DNA of 64,000 bases from Selenomonas sp. ND2010 (GCF_000702005.1 NZ_JNKI01000013.1:21282-85281), one strand, 5' to 3'. Positions 26,184 through 36,300 are shown, counted from the stretch's first letter. Numbers and translations are program-made. Notes: generated by a model from the sequence alone, not told the origin.

Positions 26184-26843
26184 TCAATGACCACGAGCTT
26201 TTGCCGCAAAAAAGTTTCCCGCTGACTGAATCAGCTGTACGAACACCACCAAAACAATAACGGTAAATAGCATCAGGGGAAAATTCATGCGCTCATACCC
26301 ATAGGTCAGCGCCAAATCGCCTACGCCGCCGGCACCAATTGCCCCGGCCATCGCGGTAGCTCCCAGCAGGCCAATCGTTCCGGTCGTGACCGATAAAATC
26401 AGCGAAGCCTTTGCCTCCGGCAGCAGGAAATACCAGATAGTCTCCCAGTACGATGCCCCCATCGATTTTGCCGTTTCAAATATCCCCGGGTTGACCTCCA
26501 AAAAGGAATTTTCGAAGAGCCGGGCCAGATACGGCGTGATGAAAACCACCAATGGCACCAAGGCCGCCGTAGTACCGATACGTGTTCCCACAATCAACTT
26601 CGTCAGTGGCAAAATAAAGACCAGCAAAATGATAAATGGCACACTGCGGATGGTATTCACCAACGAATTCAAGAGCACATAAATGCGCCGGTTCGGGATA
26701 AGTCCCTGCTGGCGGCTTACCACCAGCGTCACCGCAATCAGCAGGGCCAATACTGTGCCAATGGCCAGTGCCACAAAAACCATATATAATGTCTGTTCTG
26801 CCGATAATACGAGCTGTTCCGGCGATACACCCCAATTTATCAT
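26184..26843 (-). CDS. metI: Methionine ABC transporter permease MetI
   Basis: Inner-membrane permease with about five helices and the binding-protein-dependent transport signature (EAKASLILSVTTGTIGLLGATAMAG). 219 residues, as for MetI. Its ATG overlaps the metN stop by 4 nt (ATGA), so the two are translationally coupled. Confidence 0.94.
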   Translation of the reverse strand: MINWGVSPEQLVLSAEQTLYMVFVALAIGTVLALLIAVTLVVSRQQGLIPNRRIYVLLNSLVNTIRSVPFIILLVFILPLTKLIVGTRIGTTAALVPLVVFITPYLARLFENSFLEVNPGIFETAKSMGASYWETIWYFLLPEAKASLILSVTTGTIGLLGATAMAGAIGAGGVGDLALTYGYERMNFPLMLFTVIVLVVFVQLIQSAGNFFAAKARGH

Positions 26844-27862
26844 ACGGCCACCTCCTGCCAGACTACATTATGACGATCCAAATATTCCGTTGTGGCGGCC
26901 AGAGATTTTGCCGGCCCAATAAATTTCACGATAAATATTCCCAGAATCACCTGTTGCAATTCCGTTACCGCAGCAAATAAAACACTGCTTTCCACTGGAA
27001 TCCGGCGGTTTATGTTATAGAGAATATTTTCCTTTGCCACCTCGCCTTGGAACCGCAGTTTGAGCAATTTGTATTCCCGCTTTTCCTGTTGCAAATCTGC
27101 CACCAAACTCTCTGGCAATTCGTCGGGAATAACTGTCCGTACAAATCGCTGGGTAATCGGCTGCTGCGGATTGCCAAACACATCGAGCACCGATCCCTGT
27201 TCTACGATTTGGCCGTTTTCCATCACCGCCACGCGATTGCAGATGCGCTGCACGACCTGAATCTGATGCGTAACCAGAATAATGGTAATTCCCAGCTTTT
27301 GGTTAATCTGTGCCAACAGTTGCAAAATGGATTCCGTAGTATCCGGGTCCAACGCACTAGTTGCCTCATCGCACAGCAGGATTTCCGGATTGGTAGCCAG
27401 GGCACGGGCAATCCCCACGCGCTGTTTCTGGCCGCCGGACAGCTGCCAGGGGTAAGCATCTTTCCTGCCCTCCAGTTCCACAAACGCCAGCAGCTCCTCG
27501 ACCCGCGCGGCTATCTGCTCTGCCGGTGTGTGATTGAGCCGTAACGGAATGGCAATGTTTTCGTAAACGGTACGGGATTCCAGCAGGTTAAACTGCTGAA
27601 ATATCATGCCAATCCGCTTACGCACGCTGCGAAGTTCCTTCTCGGGATAATCTGCCAGCTTGCGCCCATCTAACTCGACAAAACCTTGGTCTGGCACTTC
27701 CAGCGCATTGACCATGCGCAGCAACGTGGACTTTCCCGCGCCGCTAAAACCGATAATCCCCCAAATCTGTCCTTTCTCTATCGTGAGCGAAACATCACGC
27801 AACGCCTTAACCTTCTGCGCATCACTCACAAAACTTTTGCTGACATGCGAAATCTTAATCAT
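26840..27862 (-). CDS. metN: Methionine ABC transporter ATPase MetN
   Basis: ATPase of the methionine importer. Walker A GFSGAGKST (about 38-46), signature LSGGQKQRVGIARAL and Walker B LLCDEATSALD are intact. The C-terminal part (about 265-340) is the NIL domain, which in E. coli MetN binds methionine and gives feedback inhibition. It overlaps the upstream amidohydrolase gene by 8 nt. Confidence 0.95.
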   Translation of the reverse strand: MIKISHVSKSFVSDAQKVKALRDVSLTIEKGQIWGIIGFSGAGKSTLLRMVNALEVPDQGFVELDGRKLADYPEKELRSVRKRIGMIFQQFNLLESRTVYENIAIPLRLNHTPAEQIAARVEELLAFVELEGRKDAYPWQLSGGQKQRVGIARALATNPEILLCDEATSALDPDTTESILQLLAQINQKLGITIILVTHQIQVVQRICNRVAVMENGQIVEQGSVLDVFGNPQQPITQRFVRTVIPDELPESLVADLQQEKREYKLLKLRFQGEVAKENILYNINRRIPVESSVLFAAVTELQQVILGIFIVKFIGPAKSLAATTEYLDRHNVVWQEVAV

Positions 27863-29012
27863 GTTTCCACACCTCCTGCCTGAGTGCCCCTTGGGCTAAC
27901 CGGGCCATATAATCCGCAGCAGGATAAAGTGCCTGCGGGTCTGCCGTAAACTTCGGGTTATGATTGACAGGACCAATACCTGTACCGATAAGGGAAAACA
28001 TCCCCGGAATCTTTTCCAGATAATACGCAAAATCCTCACCGCCTAATGATGCAGGCGCCTGCCGCTCAATCAGACTGGTATTTTGCGCCGTTTGACGGGC
28101 AAATTCATAGAGATGCGCATCGTTATAGGTTACTGGCGGACCAGCCACATAATTGACCACTGCCGTCCCGCCAAAGGATGCGGCCACACCTTGTGCGATT
28201 TCCTGCAGCCGCCGCTTGATAAACGCCCGCGCTTCAGGCGTCTGAGTCCGTACGGTTCCCTCGAGCTGTACTTTCCCCGGAATAACATTCCAGGTGTTGC
28301 CACCATGAAACTGGGTAACCGTAACCACCGCCGCCTCCAAAGGGCTTACATTGCGGCTGACAATGCTTTGCAAGCTCGTAACAAAGGATGCTCCCATAAG
28401 TATCGTATCGTTTCCCCGTTCCGGATGCGCCGCATGAGCTCCTTTGCCTTGAAATTCCACGTTGAACCGGTCCACGGTGGCCATAACCGGACCTGCCATA
28501 AGCCCTACTTCACCAACAGCAAACAGTGGCGACGTGTGCAAGCCAAAAATCGCCCGCACGCCATCAAGCACTCCCGTTTCCAAAATCTTTTTGGCACCGC
28601 CTGGTGCTTCTTCTGCTGGCTGAAAGATAAGAAGCACTTTTCCCGGAAGCTGAGCTTCCTCCCTTTTCAGCAACAGAGCAGCTCCTAAAAGAGCAGCGGC
28701 ATGAAAATCATGTCCGCAGGCATGCATTTTTCCTGTCTGCTGCGACCGATAGGGTAAATCCGTCTGCTCCGCAATCGGCAATGCATCGATATCCGCCCGC
28801 AAGGCTATCAACGGCTCTCCCTGACCGACTTCCGCTACCAGACCGGTTGCCAATGGAAGGTCCAGGATTTTAATAGCTGCTGACACCAGGACATCCCTTA
28901 AGCGGCCAGTCGTTTCATATTCCTCATACGACAGTTCCGGGTGCTGGTGAAGCCAATAAAACGTTTCTGTGATTTTCTGCTTGATTTCTTCTCGATATCC
29001 ATCGTCCAGCAT
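27855..29012 (-). CDS. M20D-family amidohydrolase
   Basis: Metal-dependent N-acyl amino acid or peptide deacylase of the M20D (hippurate hydrolase, IAA-amino acid hydrolase, YtnL/YhaA-like) family. Metal ligands are in HACGHDFHAAALLG and QPAEEAPGGAKK; the catalytic part is split by the usual lid domain (about 185-295). The start at 29012 is preferred because GGAGGGG lies 6 nt upstream; a start at 29027 precedes that site. It leads the metNIQ operon, which suggests it frees methionine (or a related amino acid) from an N-acylated form imported or made in the cell. The substrate is an inference from context. Confidence 0.9.
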   Translation of the reverse strand: MLDDGYREEIKQKITETFYWLHQHPELSYEEYETTGRLRDVLVSAAIKILDLPLATGLVAEVGQGEPLIALRADIDALPIAEQTDLPYRSQQTGKMHACGHDFHAAALLGAALLLKREEAQLPGKVLLIFQPAEEAPGGAKKILETGVLDGVRAIFGLHTSPLFAVGEVGLMAGPVMATVDRFNVEFQGKGAHAAHPERGNDTILMGASFVTSLQSIVSRNVSPLEAAVVTVTQFHGGNTWNVIPGKVQLEGTVRTQTPEARAFIKRRLQEIAQGVAASFGGTAVVNYVAGPPVTYNDAHLYEFARQTAQNTSLIERQAPASLGGEDFAYYLEKIPGMFSLIGTGIGPVNHNPKFTADPQALYPAADYMARLAQGALRQEVWKHD

Positions 29013-29042
29013 AACTTGCCCCTCCATTCATACTTGTCATAT

Positions 29043-29083
29043 ATGTTATATCAATATAATAACATCTTATCCGCTTTTGTCAA
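29043..29083 (-). promoter_or_regulatory. Promoter and possible operator of amidohydrolase-metNIQ
   Basis: TTGACA (29078-29083) and TATTAT (29056-29061) are 16 bp apart. An inverted repeat ATGTTAT-N9-ATAACAT (29043-29065) covers the -10 region, a fitting place for a repressor. No SAM riboswitch or T-box is visible in the short leader. Confidence 0.5.
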
Positions 29084-29247
29084 CACTTTTGTAATAAATA
29101 AAGCTCTTTTCTTAAAATAATGTAAACAAAAAGCTATCATATCCGCTCACTCTGTATTTTTACCGGATAAATACTACCTGTTTTATATTGACTTTTATGA
29201 AATATAGCTGTAACATTGTAAACAATCTATGAAAGGAAGTCATTTAT

Positions 29248-30216
29248 ATGAAATCATTAGAAAAACTTAGCGCATTTATCTCCAAGTACATGGCTGTTTT
29301 CGTCATTCTCGTGGCAGCCATCGCCCTCATCCAGCCCTGGACCTTTAAATGGGCTGCTCCCAAGATTACCATTCTGCTCGGCATCGTCATGTTCGGCATG
29401 GGCATGACCCTTCGCCTGCGCGACTTCCAACTTGTTTTCCAACGCCCCAAAGACGTCTTTATTGGCGCGCTGGCACAATTCACCATCATGCCGGCACTGG
29501 CCTGGTTGCTCGCCAAAGGTTTCGGCCTGCCGCCAGAACTAGCAGCAGGCGTCATCCTTGTCGGTACCTGCCCGGGTGGTACTTCTTCCAACGTCATGAC
29601 CTACCTTGCCCGTGGCGACGTCGCTCTTTCCGTATCCATGACAATGACCACCACTGTCCTTGCACCGATCGTCACGCCGCTCCTCACTTGGGGACTGGCC
29701 GGCGAATGGGTCGATATTTCCCTTTCCGCCATGATGATATCCATCGTGCAAGTCGTCATCCTGCCGATTGTCCTCGGCATTGTCATCAACAGTTTCTTTG
29801 AAAAAACCGTACAGAAAATCGTCAAACTGCTGCCGCTCATTTCTGTTATCGCCATCGTACTGATTGTCGGCGGTGTCGTCTCCGTAAGCTCACAGCGCAT
29901 TCTCGAAACGGGGCTCCTAATTATGCTCGTCGTCATGCTCCACAACCTGCTCGGTTACAGCATCGGATTCCTTATCGCCAAGGCCCTTCACATGAACGTT
30001 GCCAAAGCCAAGGCCATTTCCATCGAAGTCGGCATGCAGAACTCCGGACTTGCTACGTCCCTTGCCATGCTGCACTTTGGTGCTGCCGCTGCTATCCCAG
30101 GTGCCATCTTCAGCGTATGGCATAACATCTCCGGTTCGCTGGCTGCCAACTACCTTTCCAGCCGCATGAATAAGGAACAAGAACCGACGGCTTATCAGCC
30201 AGCCGACGCCGAATAA
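29248..30216 (+). CDS. BASS-family transporter (bile acid:sodium symporter family)
   Basis: Sodium-coupled organic anion transporter of the BASS/SBF superfamily, with about nine or ten helices. Family signatures are GMTLRLRDF, the GTCPGGTSSNVMTYLA crossing motif and the EVGMQNSGLATSLA crossing motif. Bacterial relatives include ketopantoate/pantothenate (PanS-type) and pyruvate-like anion carriers. The substrate is not predictable here. ATG follows GAAAGGAAG. It is one of only three plus-strand protein genes in the window. A possible promoter is TTGACT-N17-TAACAT about 60 bp upstream. Confidence 0.9.
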   Translation: MKSLEKLSAFISKYMAVFVILVAAIALIQPWTFKWAAPKITILLGIVMFGMGMTLRLRDFQLVFQRPKDVFIGALAQFTIMPALAWLLAKGFGLPPELAAGVILVGTCPGGTSSNVMTYLARGDVALSVSMTMTTTVLAPIVTPLLTWGLAGEWVDISLSAMMISIVQVVILPIVLGIVINSFFEKTVQKIVKLLPLISVIAIVLIVGGVVSVSSQRILETGLLIMLVVMLHNLLGYSIGFLIAKALHMNVAKAKAISIEVGMQNSGLATSLAMLHFGAAAAIPGAIFSVWHNISGSLAANYLSSRMNKEQEPTAYQPADAE

Positions 30217-30233
30217 TTGCTGTCCCATAAAGC

Positions 30234-30282
30234 AAAATGCGATGAAGTCACTACCATCGGTAGAAACTTCATCGCATTTTTC
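30234..30282. terminator. Bidirectional terminator between convergent genes
   Basis: AAAATGCGATGAAGT and ACTTCATCGCATTTTT pair across a 17-nt loop, with T runs on both strands. It serves the BASS gene (plus) and the POT gene (minus). Confidence 0.88.
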
Positions 30283-30296
30283 ATGTTTTCAAAAGC

Positions 30297-31796
30297 TTAT
30301 TTGTCAGCGACCGCCGCCTCCGGTTCACCCTCAAACGCTTCCTCATCCGTCTTGTTGATGAGGCGGTTGAGCATGGGAACCGTCAGTGCCATGATAATCG
30401 TTACGCCAAGGGTAACAAGACCAATCTGCGTAAACACCTCGCTGTATACCGGCAAAGTCTGCAACGGATCCACAACATCTTTCGATACCGTCGTAAGCGT
30501 TGCCACCCAGCCACCGAGGATTGCCGCAATCGACGTAGTCAGGAACCATGCTCCCATGAGGAAACCGATGAGTTTCTGCGGAACCAGTTTCGATATCATA
30601 GAAAGTCCCAGACCACTGATGAGCAGCTCGCCAATGGAAGACAAGAAATAAGAACCAATCAGCCACCAAGCCGATACGATACCAGCTTCATTGGCAAAGT
30701 TAGCCGAGAAACCGACAACGAGGAACGATGCGGCCGTCAATAACATGCCCAGCGCGAATTTCGCCGGCATCGAAAGGTCTTTGCCTTCACTGCCGAAGTG
30801 CGAATAAGCCCAAGCCAGCACCGGACTTGCCAGCATAATCCAAAACGGGTTAAGCGTCTGGAATACTTCCGCATTTGGAATCGCAATGCCGAGAACCGAG
30901 TGCTCCACATTCTTAATGGCAAAGAAATTGAGGGAGGTCGGCATCTGCTGATACAACGTAAAGAAGATGATCGCCTCGACAATCAAAATCATCGCTGCTG
31001 CCATGTGGCTGCGCTCAGCACCTTTGGCCTGGATAATCATCTTAAAGAATACACCATAGACCAAAACGCCAATGACAAACAACAGCCAGTGAGCCACCGA
31101 GAGGTGCGAAAGCAGCCAGCTGGAGAAAACCGTCATCACGACAACACCGATCAGCGTCAGAACGATTTTCTTCATCGTCAGCGGTTCAGCACCTGCCGGC
31201 GAATCGATACCGCGAACCAAATAGCGGAAGCCCAAAAAGCCGCCAATCGCCAAGATCAGGCCCATCGCGCAAATCATGAAGCCCAGCGATAAACCATACT
31301 GTGCACCAATGATAGGAACCAGCAGCATCGAGAGGAAAGAACCAATGTTGACCGCCATATAATACATCGTAAAGGCACTGTCTAAGTCCTTTTCATCCCC
31401 CTCATAGAGCTTCGAAAGCAGCGAAGAAGGATTGGCCTTAAAGATACCATTACCGCAGGCAATAGCACCCAATGCCAGAAATACCATCGTCTTATCGGCA
31501 CCAGCCAAAGCCATCATGGCATAGCCAATCATCAATACGACAGCGCCCAGCGTAATCGTGCGCTGGGTTCCCAGAATCTTATCGCCCAGGAAGCCGCCCA
31601 ACGATACATAACCATATACCATCGCACTAAACGCGCCAAAGACAACAAAGGATTCTGCGTCTTCCATACCGAGGGACTTTACAAAGAACCCCGCCAACAC
31701 GGCCTGAAGACCATAATAACCAAAGCGTTCCCAGAACTCAATGAAGAATAGCATATTGAATGCTTTCTTACGGTTTACTGGATGTGATTCAACCAT
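30297..31796 (-). CDS. POT-family proton-dependent peptide transporter
   Basis: Di- and tripeptide importer of the PTR2/POT family within the major facilitator superfamily. The proton-coupling ExxERFxYYG motif reads EFWERFGYYG (about residues 20-29). The second helix region shows GGFLGDKILGTQRTI, and FTMYYMAVNIGSF matches the PTR signature. 499 residues with about 14 helices is normal. It suits an organism that ferments or assimilates peptides. It is transcribed alone and shares a terminator with the BASS gene. Confidence 0.93.
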   Translation of the reverse strand: MVESHPVNRKKAFNMLFFIEFWERFGYYGLQAVLAGFFVKSLGMEDAESFVVFGAFSAMVYGYVSLGGFLGDKILGTQRTITLGAVVLMIGYAMMALAGADKTMVFLALGAIACGNGIFKANPSSLLSKLYEGDEKDLDSAFTMYYMAVNIGSFLSMLLVPIIGAQYGLSLGFMICAMGLILAIGGFLGFRYLVRGIDSPAGAEPLTMKKIVLTLIGVVVMTVFSSWLLSHLSVAHWLLFVIGVLVYGVFFKMIIQAKGAERSHMAAAMILIVEAIIFFTLYQQMPTSLNFFAIKNVEHSVLGIAIPNAEVFQTLNPFWIMLASPVLAWAYSHFGSEGKDLSMPAKFALGMLLTAASFLVVGFSANFANEAGIVSAWWLIGSYFLSSIGELLISGLGLSMISKLVPQKLIGFLMGAWFLTTSIAAILGGWVATLTTVSKDVVDPLQTLPVYSEVFTQIGLVTLGVTIIMALTVPMLNRLINKTDEEAFEGEPEAAVADK

Positions 31797-31870
31797 AATT
31801 AATCTCCTAACTTTTTCCCCAATGGATTATCTTCTCCATCGATCTCGTTTATTGTGTTTTACCAGGAGAC

Positions 31871-31898
31871 ATTATAGCACAAATAGAAGCATTCGCAA
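31871..31898 (-). promoter_or_regulatory. Promoter of the peptide transporter
   Basis: TTGCGA (31893-31898) and TATAAT (31871-31876), 16 bp apart. The 438-bp gap 31797-32234 holds this promoter, the plus-strand promoter at 32164-32191 and otherwise AT-rich sequence in which I see no gene. Confidence 0.55.
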
Positions 31899-32163
31899 AG
31901 CTGGCCAAAGTGTAAAAACTGTTACTCGGCACCTTGCTTCTTCCATATTTCTTTAATTTAAGTACACTTATACCAGTATATCAGTACGAAAGGACATAAG
32001 TCCCTTTATTATTCCATTTTCCCCATTTGCTGTTAGTGAAAAATAAAACAAAAATTATCATCCATCCGTAATGTTGTAATCTTTTTCATACATATCTGCA
32101 AAATGTCCATATATTGAATACATCAAAAAACATCCGGCTGTTTCAATGTCAAATTAGCAAAAA

Positions 32164-32191
32164 TTGACAAGTAGCGGGATTTTGTTACAAT
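32164..32191 (+). promoter_or_regulatory. Promoter of the 129-residue hypothetical gene
   Basis: TTGACA (32164-32169) and TACAAT (32186-32191) with 16 bp between, about 45 bp before the start codon. Confidence 0.6.
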
Positions 32192-32234
32192 TATCCTTGT
32201 ATGTTTTCACGTCAAAATAGAAAGGAACTACGCC

Positions 32235-32624
32235 ATGCTTTATATCATCACGAAACTTGTCACCGAAGGGAACAAACAAGCTTTCTCTGTCATCGGCGCC
32301 GTCGATGACAAAAAAAAAGCTGCCGCCATTGCTGCCGAAGTCTACAAAAACTATAACAAAGTCGCTTCATTTCAGAATATCGAGATGATTACCGAATGGC
32401 TGGCTACCCGCCTCTCCTATTCTTTCCGTCTCGATAAAGAACACCGCTTGCAACTGGCCATCACCGAACTTGAGGGAGAAACCCTGCCAGAAGATAAACA
32501 GGTAGTCTTCAATGCCGCTGCCGAAGAGGACGAACTCATGCGGCGCGTAAGCCAGGCACTGTTCGAAGGCAAGCACACCGCAGAACGCGGCGGGCAAGCA
32601 CCATCCTGCCCCATCGATCAGTAA
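32235..32624 (+). CDS. Hypothetical protein, 129 residues
   Basis: I do not recognise it. A soluble alpha/beta-looking protein without signal peptide, membrane helix or cysteine, apart from one Cys at the very C-terminus. It starts with a beta strand (MLYIITKLV) and has charged helices; the last 20 residues look disordered. ATG follows AAAGGAA. The promoter upstream and a GC-rich hairpin downstream support a real gene. It is one of three plus-strand protein genes. Confidence 0.7.
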   Translation: MLYIITKLVTEGNKQAFSVIGAVDDKKKAAAIAAEVYKNYNKVASFQNIEMITEWLATRLSYSFRLDKEHRLQLAITELEGETLPEDKQVVFNAAAEEDELMRRVSQALFEGKHTAERGGQAPSCPIDQ

Positions 32625-32649
32625 ACGGCCAATAACAGACCAATAACTA

Positions 32650-32692
32650 CAGGCCCCCACGGACTTACTCCATGGGGGCCTATCCTTTTGCC
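32650..32692 (+). terminator. Hairpin after the 129-residue gene
   Basis: AGGCCCCCA and TGGGGGCCT form a strong 9-bp stem; the following T tract (ATCCTTTT) is imperfect. Confidence 0.65.
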
Positions 32693-32703
32693 GTTTAGAC
32701 AAC

Positions 32704-32730
32704 AAAAAAGCGCCGCTTAAGCGACGCTGT
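32704..32730 (-). terminator. Terminator of the tRNA operon
   Basis: GCGTCGC-TTAA-GCGGCGC hairpin followed by TTTTTT on the minus strand, 10 nt after the tRNA-Tyr CCA end. Confidence 0.88.
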
Positions 32731-32739
32731 CTTTCAAGG

Positions 32740-32825
32740 TGGTGGGCAGGGATGGATTCGAACCATCGTAATCCGAAGATGACAGATTTACAGTCTGTTC
32801 CCTTTAACCACTCGGGCACCTACCC
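32740..32825 (-). tRNA. tRNA-Tyr(GTA)
   Basis: 86-nt class II tRNA with a long variable arm, anticodon GTA, 7-bp acceptor stem (GGGTAGG with CCTGCCC) and an encoded CCA end. It is the last gene of the tRNA operon. Confidence 0.95.
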
Positions 32826-32829
32826 ACAA

Positions 32830-32907
32830 TGGTGACCCAGGAGGGACTCGAACCCCCGACCCTTTGATTCGTAGTCAAATACTCTAATCCAGCTGAGCTA
32901 CTGAGTC
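32830..32907 (-). tRNA. tRNA-Arg(ACG)
   Basis: Cloverleaf with acceptor GACTCAG/CTGGGTC, anticodon ACG (presumably edited to ICG by TadA) and encoded CCA. It lies 4 nt before the tRNA-Tyr gene. Confidence 0.95.
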
Positions 32908-32939
32908 ATAACATTGGTTAAAAAATATAAAGTTGGAAT

Positions 32940-33016
32940 TGGTGGGCCCACTTGGACTCGAACCAAGGACCGACCGGTTATGAGCCGGTTGCTCTAACCA
33001 ACTGAGCTATAGGCCC
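32940..33016 (-). tRNA. tRNA with CAT anticodon (Ile2 or Met)
   Basis: 77-nt tRNA with anticodon CAT, acceptor GGGCCTA/TGGGCCC and encoded CCA. The GGGCC acceptor and GGCTCATAACC anticodon arm resemble the isoleucine tRNA whose C34 is changed to lysidine by TilS, but an elongator methionine tRNA cannot be excluded by eye. It lacks the initiator-type unpaired first position. Confidence 0.9.
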
Positions 33017-33053
33017 ATTGTATATAGAAGCTTTTCAGCTACTAATCAAAAAA

Positions 33054-33128
33054 TGGAGCGGAAAACGAGGCTCGAACTCGCGACCCCCACCTTGGCAAGG
33101 TGGTGCTCTACCACTGAGCTATTTCCGC
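33054..33128 (-). tRNA. tRNA-Gly(GCC), copy 2
   Basis: 75-nt tRNA with anticodon GCC, acceptor GCGGAAA/TTTCCGC and encoded CCA. Identical to the copy 4 bp upstream. Confidence 0.96.
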
Positions 33129-33132
33129 AATA

Positions 33133-33207
33133 TGGAGCGGAAAACGAGGCTCGAACTCGCGACCCCCACCTTGGCAAGGTGGTGCTCTACCACTGAGCTA
33201 TTTCCGC
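33133..33207 (-). tRNA. tRNA-Gly(GCC), copy 1
   Basis: First gene of the operon and identical to the next gene over all 75 nt, a tandem duplication. Confidence 0.96.
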
Positions 33208-33261
33208 ATTTTGTCACCGCTCAACTCAGAAGTTTCTGTGTCTCGCTGACTGACAAAATAT

Positions 33262-33290
33262 ATTATAGCCATTCCTCCATACTTTGTCAA
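33262..33290 (-). promoter_or_regulatory. Consensus promoter of the tRNA operon
   Basis: Perfect TTGACA (33285-33290) and TATAAT (33262-33267) with 17-bp spacing, as expected for a strong stable-RNA promoter. It drives Gly-Gly-Ile2/Met-Arg-Tyr. Confidence 0.9.
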
Positions 33291-33319
33291 ACATTTTTTT
33301 ACAAAAATCGTAAAAAAAA

Positions 33320-36300
33320 TTATTTTTCTTGTTCCTCGGCCTCCGCACGCCACTGATTCAGGATTTCCGCTGCGCGCTGACGCACTGCTGCCAGTACCGT
33401 TTCACGCAGCTGTCCCACAAGCGGACCGTCCGATTCGGCGGCCTCTGGCTCAATCCCCTGAAAAGCCAATTCGGCCATCAAGCGACGGAATGTTTCTTCG
33501 GGATCACGGTACCAATGACTTCCGCGAATCCGCAGGAAATTCCATCCCAAACGTTCGAGCACTGCCTGTTGACAACGTTCTTCCGCTGCCTGCTGGACAC
33601 TGCTCACCCAATGTTCCCCATCACAATCAATAGCCACCTTTTGCCCCTGGCCTAAAACCACCATATCAATCGTATAGGCACCAACGGCAAAGTGCTTCTC
33701 TACATGATAGCCATAACGTACCAGTTCGCGATATACTGCCGCAGCTAGTGAGGACTCCTCCTCTTCGCTTCGCACCATATCCCGTACCGGATTATTGGCA
33801 TACTCAATAAGACCACGGCGAATATCATCGGTTTTCAAATCTTCGACATCCATGGAATGGAAAATCCAAAGCTGGTCACGTGCGCGGCTGGCCGCTACAT
33901 TATAGCGCTTGCTATTACTGCCATTGTGCCCCTCCGAGAGCAGCCGCAGTGAACGTCCGTCTTCCCCACTATCCACCAAGGAAAGGAATATGATATCCCG
34001 CTCGTCTCCCTGGAAACGAGCCGGATTGCCACAGAGGAACTGATAGTCCTCCAACACGGTAATTCCAAGGCGCCGGACCGCCATTTCCCGGATAACTTTC
34101 GCTTGTTCATCCCCCAGCATAGAGATCGCCCCAAATGTCTTTCCTTGGTATTCTGGCTGCTCTAAGCAGGCCGCAAATACTGCCACAATTTCCTCCGCTT
34201 CCCGATAATTGTGTTTTTGCGTACGCTCGCCTGCAGTCTTTACATCAACCAGCGGCATCAAAGGACTGCTGCCGGATTCGCGCAAGGGACGAATGCGTCC
34301 ATCATAAACCAACTGATTGCTGTAACCAATAATCTCCGGCACACAGCGAAAATGCTCGGTGAGCATCCGCGCTTCAAAATTCATCTGCGCGATATCGTAA
34401 AGCGAAGTATCCATCGTATACAAAGAAGCATGCTTGATAACCCCCTGTATGGAGGCATTCTGCAAACGGGTGATGTCTTCAGCCATCACACCGACAGCCG
34501 ATGGACTAACCTGTTTATCATCTCCCACGATGATGACTTTTTTTCCGAAATAGAGCAGTGGCAAAGCTGTGATATCAGCCTGGCTGGCTTCATCAATCAA
34601 AAGAATGTCAAATTTCTCACTCTCCGGCTTTAAATTCTGCCATACCCGCGAAAGCGGCATAATCCAAGCAGGAACCGCCGCCTGAGCCTCCAACATGCAT
34701 TGGCGTGCCTCGCGAATATGACGTGCTGCATATTTGCCTTTCCCCCGGCCAATCTTAGCTACCGCTTTGCTCCAGCCAATCAGACTGGACTGAAGATTGC
34801 TCCCCGATACATCTTTGAGCAGATGATACCAGGACAATTTTTCCGCCAATTCCGTTGTTGTCTGATGAAGTCGTGCCGTCAAATCATGAATTTGCTGCGA
34901 AAGTTCCCGCATATCATCCTGTGGCACATCTTCCAGTTCCTGCTTGAACTGTAAATAAAGCCATGCCAAAGACAGATTATCCGGCGGAACAGCGTCCGCA
35001 AAGCCATCAGCCTGCTCACGGATATACTGCGCCCAAAGCGGTGCTGCCGTCGCCAATCGGTCGATAAGCTCCTGACGGCGGAGGTAGCTCTCCTTAAGCC
35101 GATCATCCTTTGCCAGCCGCTCATAGGCTTCGGCATATAGTTCTGCATCCCCTTCCAAGAGGGCTTTTGCAAACATTCTGGCCACAATACCATCCGCTGC
35201 GACGACTGCCAGTCGGGATTTTTCCAAAGGATCTTCTTCCCGGCTCTCTTCTTCACAAAGAGCCAAGAGTCTCTGCCAACGGGGAAAATCATTCTCCAAC
35301 CAGGAAAGCTGCTCTTGCAATTTCTGGTGTGGGGTCAGATAACTGCCCCCCTCGTAAACGACATCCGCAATCACCCCTGCACGACGCCAGCGGAGCATCA
35401 GTTCATCCCAAACCTTTGGATACCAATCAAGGAGCTCTTGTATTTCTTGCCAGCGAGCACTTACCAAGTCATCAATATCATCTTCGTTCTGGGCTAGTTC
35501 CTCATAGGAAATCATGCCATACGGTACGAGCAGTTGCGACCACTCACGGCGCACCGTCTCACGGGCCTGATGCAGCGAAACATACTGCATCGCCAATTGG
35601 CAATCCCTGCGGCTCGCCAATGGCTTGCCATCAATGCAGAAACCAAGCTGTACGGCCTTCCATTCCCGATGACGCAACCGGTTCCAAAGGGAAAGATGAC
35701 CATCCGCATCAAACGCCTCGGCCAGCTCCGAAAGCAACTGAATTAAATCCTTATCCAATGGCCGATCCAATTTATAATCGAACTCGCGCCCGAAAAAACG
35801 CGTCATCGACTGTTGCTTGAGCTGCTGAACCCTGCGGATATCCCGGCCGAGCATCTCCCAAACCTCACGATGAGCGCCTCCCTGCTGACCTGCCAAAACA
35901 GCCTCGCGGGCCCACTCCTGCTGAAACCTTGAAAAATCGATTGTCTGATATAACGCATTCGTCTCTTGGAGCATATCGGCGGAAAACTCCTCCGTCACCC
36001 GGCGCCCCTTCCGCAGGACATGACCTTCACCATCCAGCGACACCTCGGCAAAACCTGCCAACAATTCTTCTTTTTCCTGTTGCCGGGAAATCGCCTGCCC
36101 TAAAGCCGCCGCTGCCTCTGCTGGTAGCAACAGTTCCGATCGGTCCGGCAATTTCTCGCCAAGTTCCGCCAACAATTGCGCATCAAATGCGGCATTTGAC
36201 GCATAGAGCTCCAAAAACTCCGCCTCAGAAAGTGGCAGCGATGCCCCCTCCTCAATCTCTCCGGGGATCACCCCTGCCAGTTCCTCATGCTCATGCAAAA

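Noticed and set aside
29205..29230. GTAAC-ATTG-TAAAC before the BASS gene as a fifth regulator site
   Set aside because: The right arm does not match (TAAAC instead of G(C/T)(A/T)AC), and the position relative to the likely -10 is wrong.
29028..29247. SAM riboswitch or T-box before the amidohydrolase-metNIQ operon
   Set aside because: The leader is under 60 nt and has none of the conserved stems or specifier motifs.
33018..33356. 112-codon plus-strand ORF across the tRNA-Gly genes
   Set aside because: It is an antisense translation of the duplicated tRNAs; the repeated peptide reflects the tandem tRNA copies.
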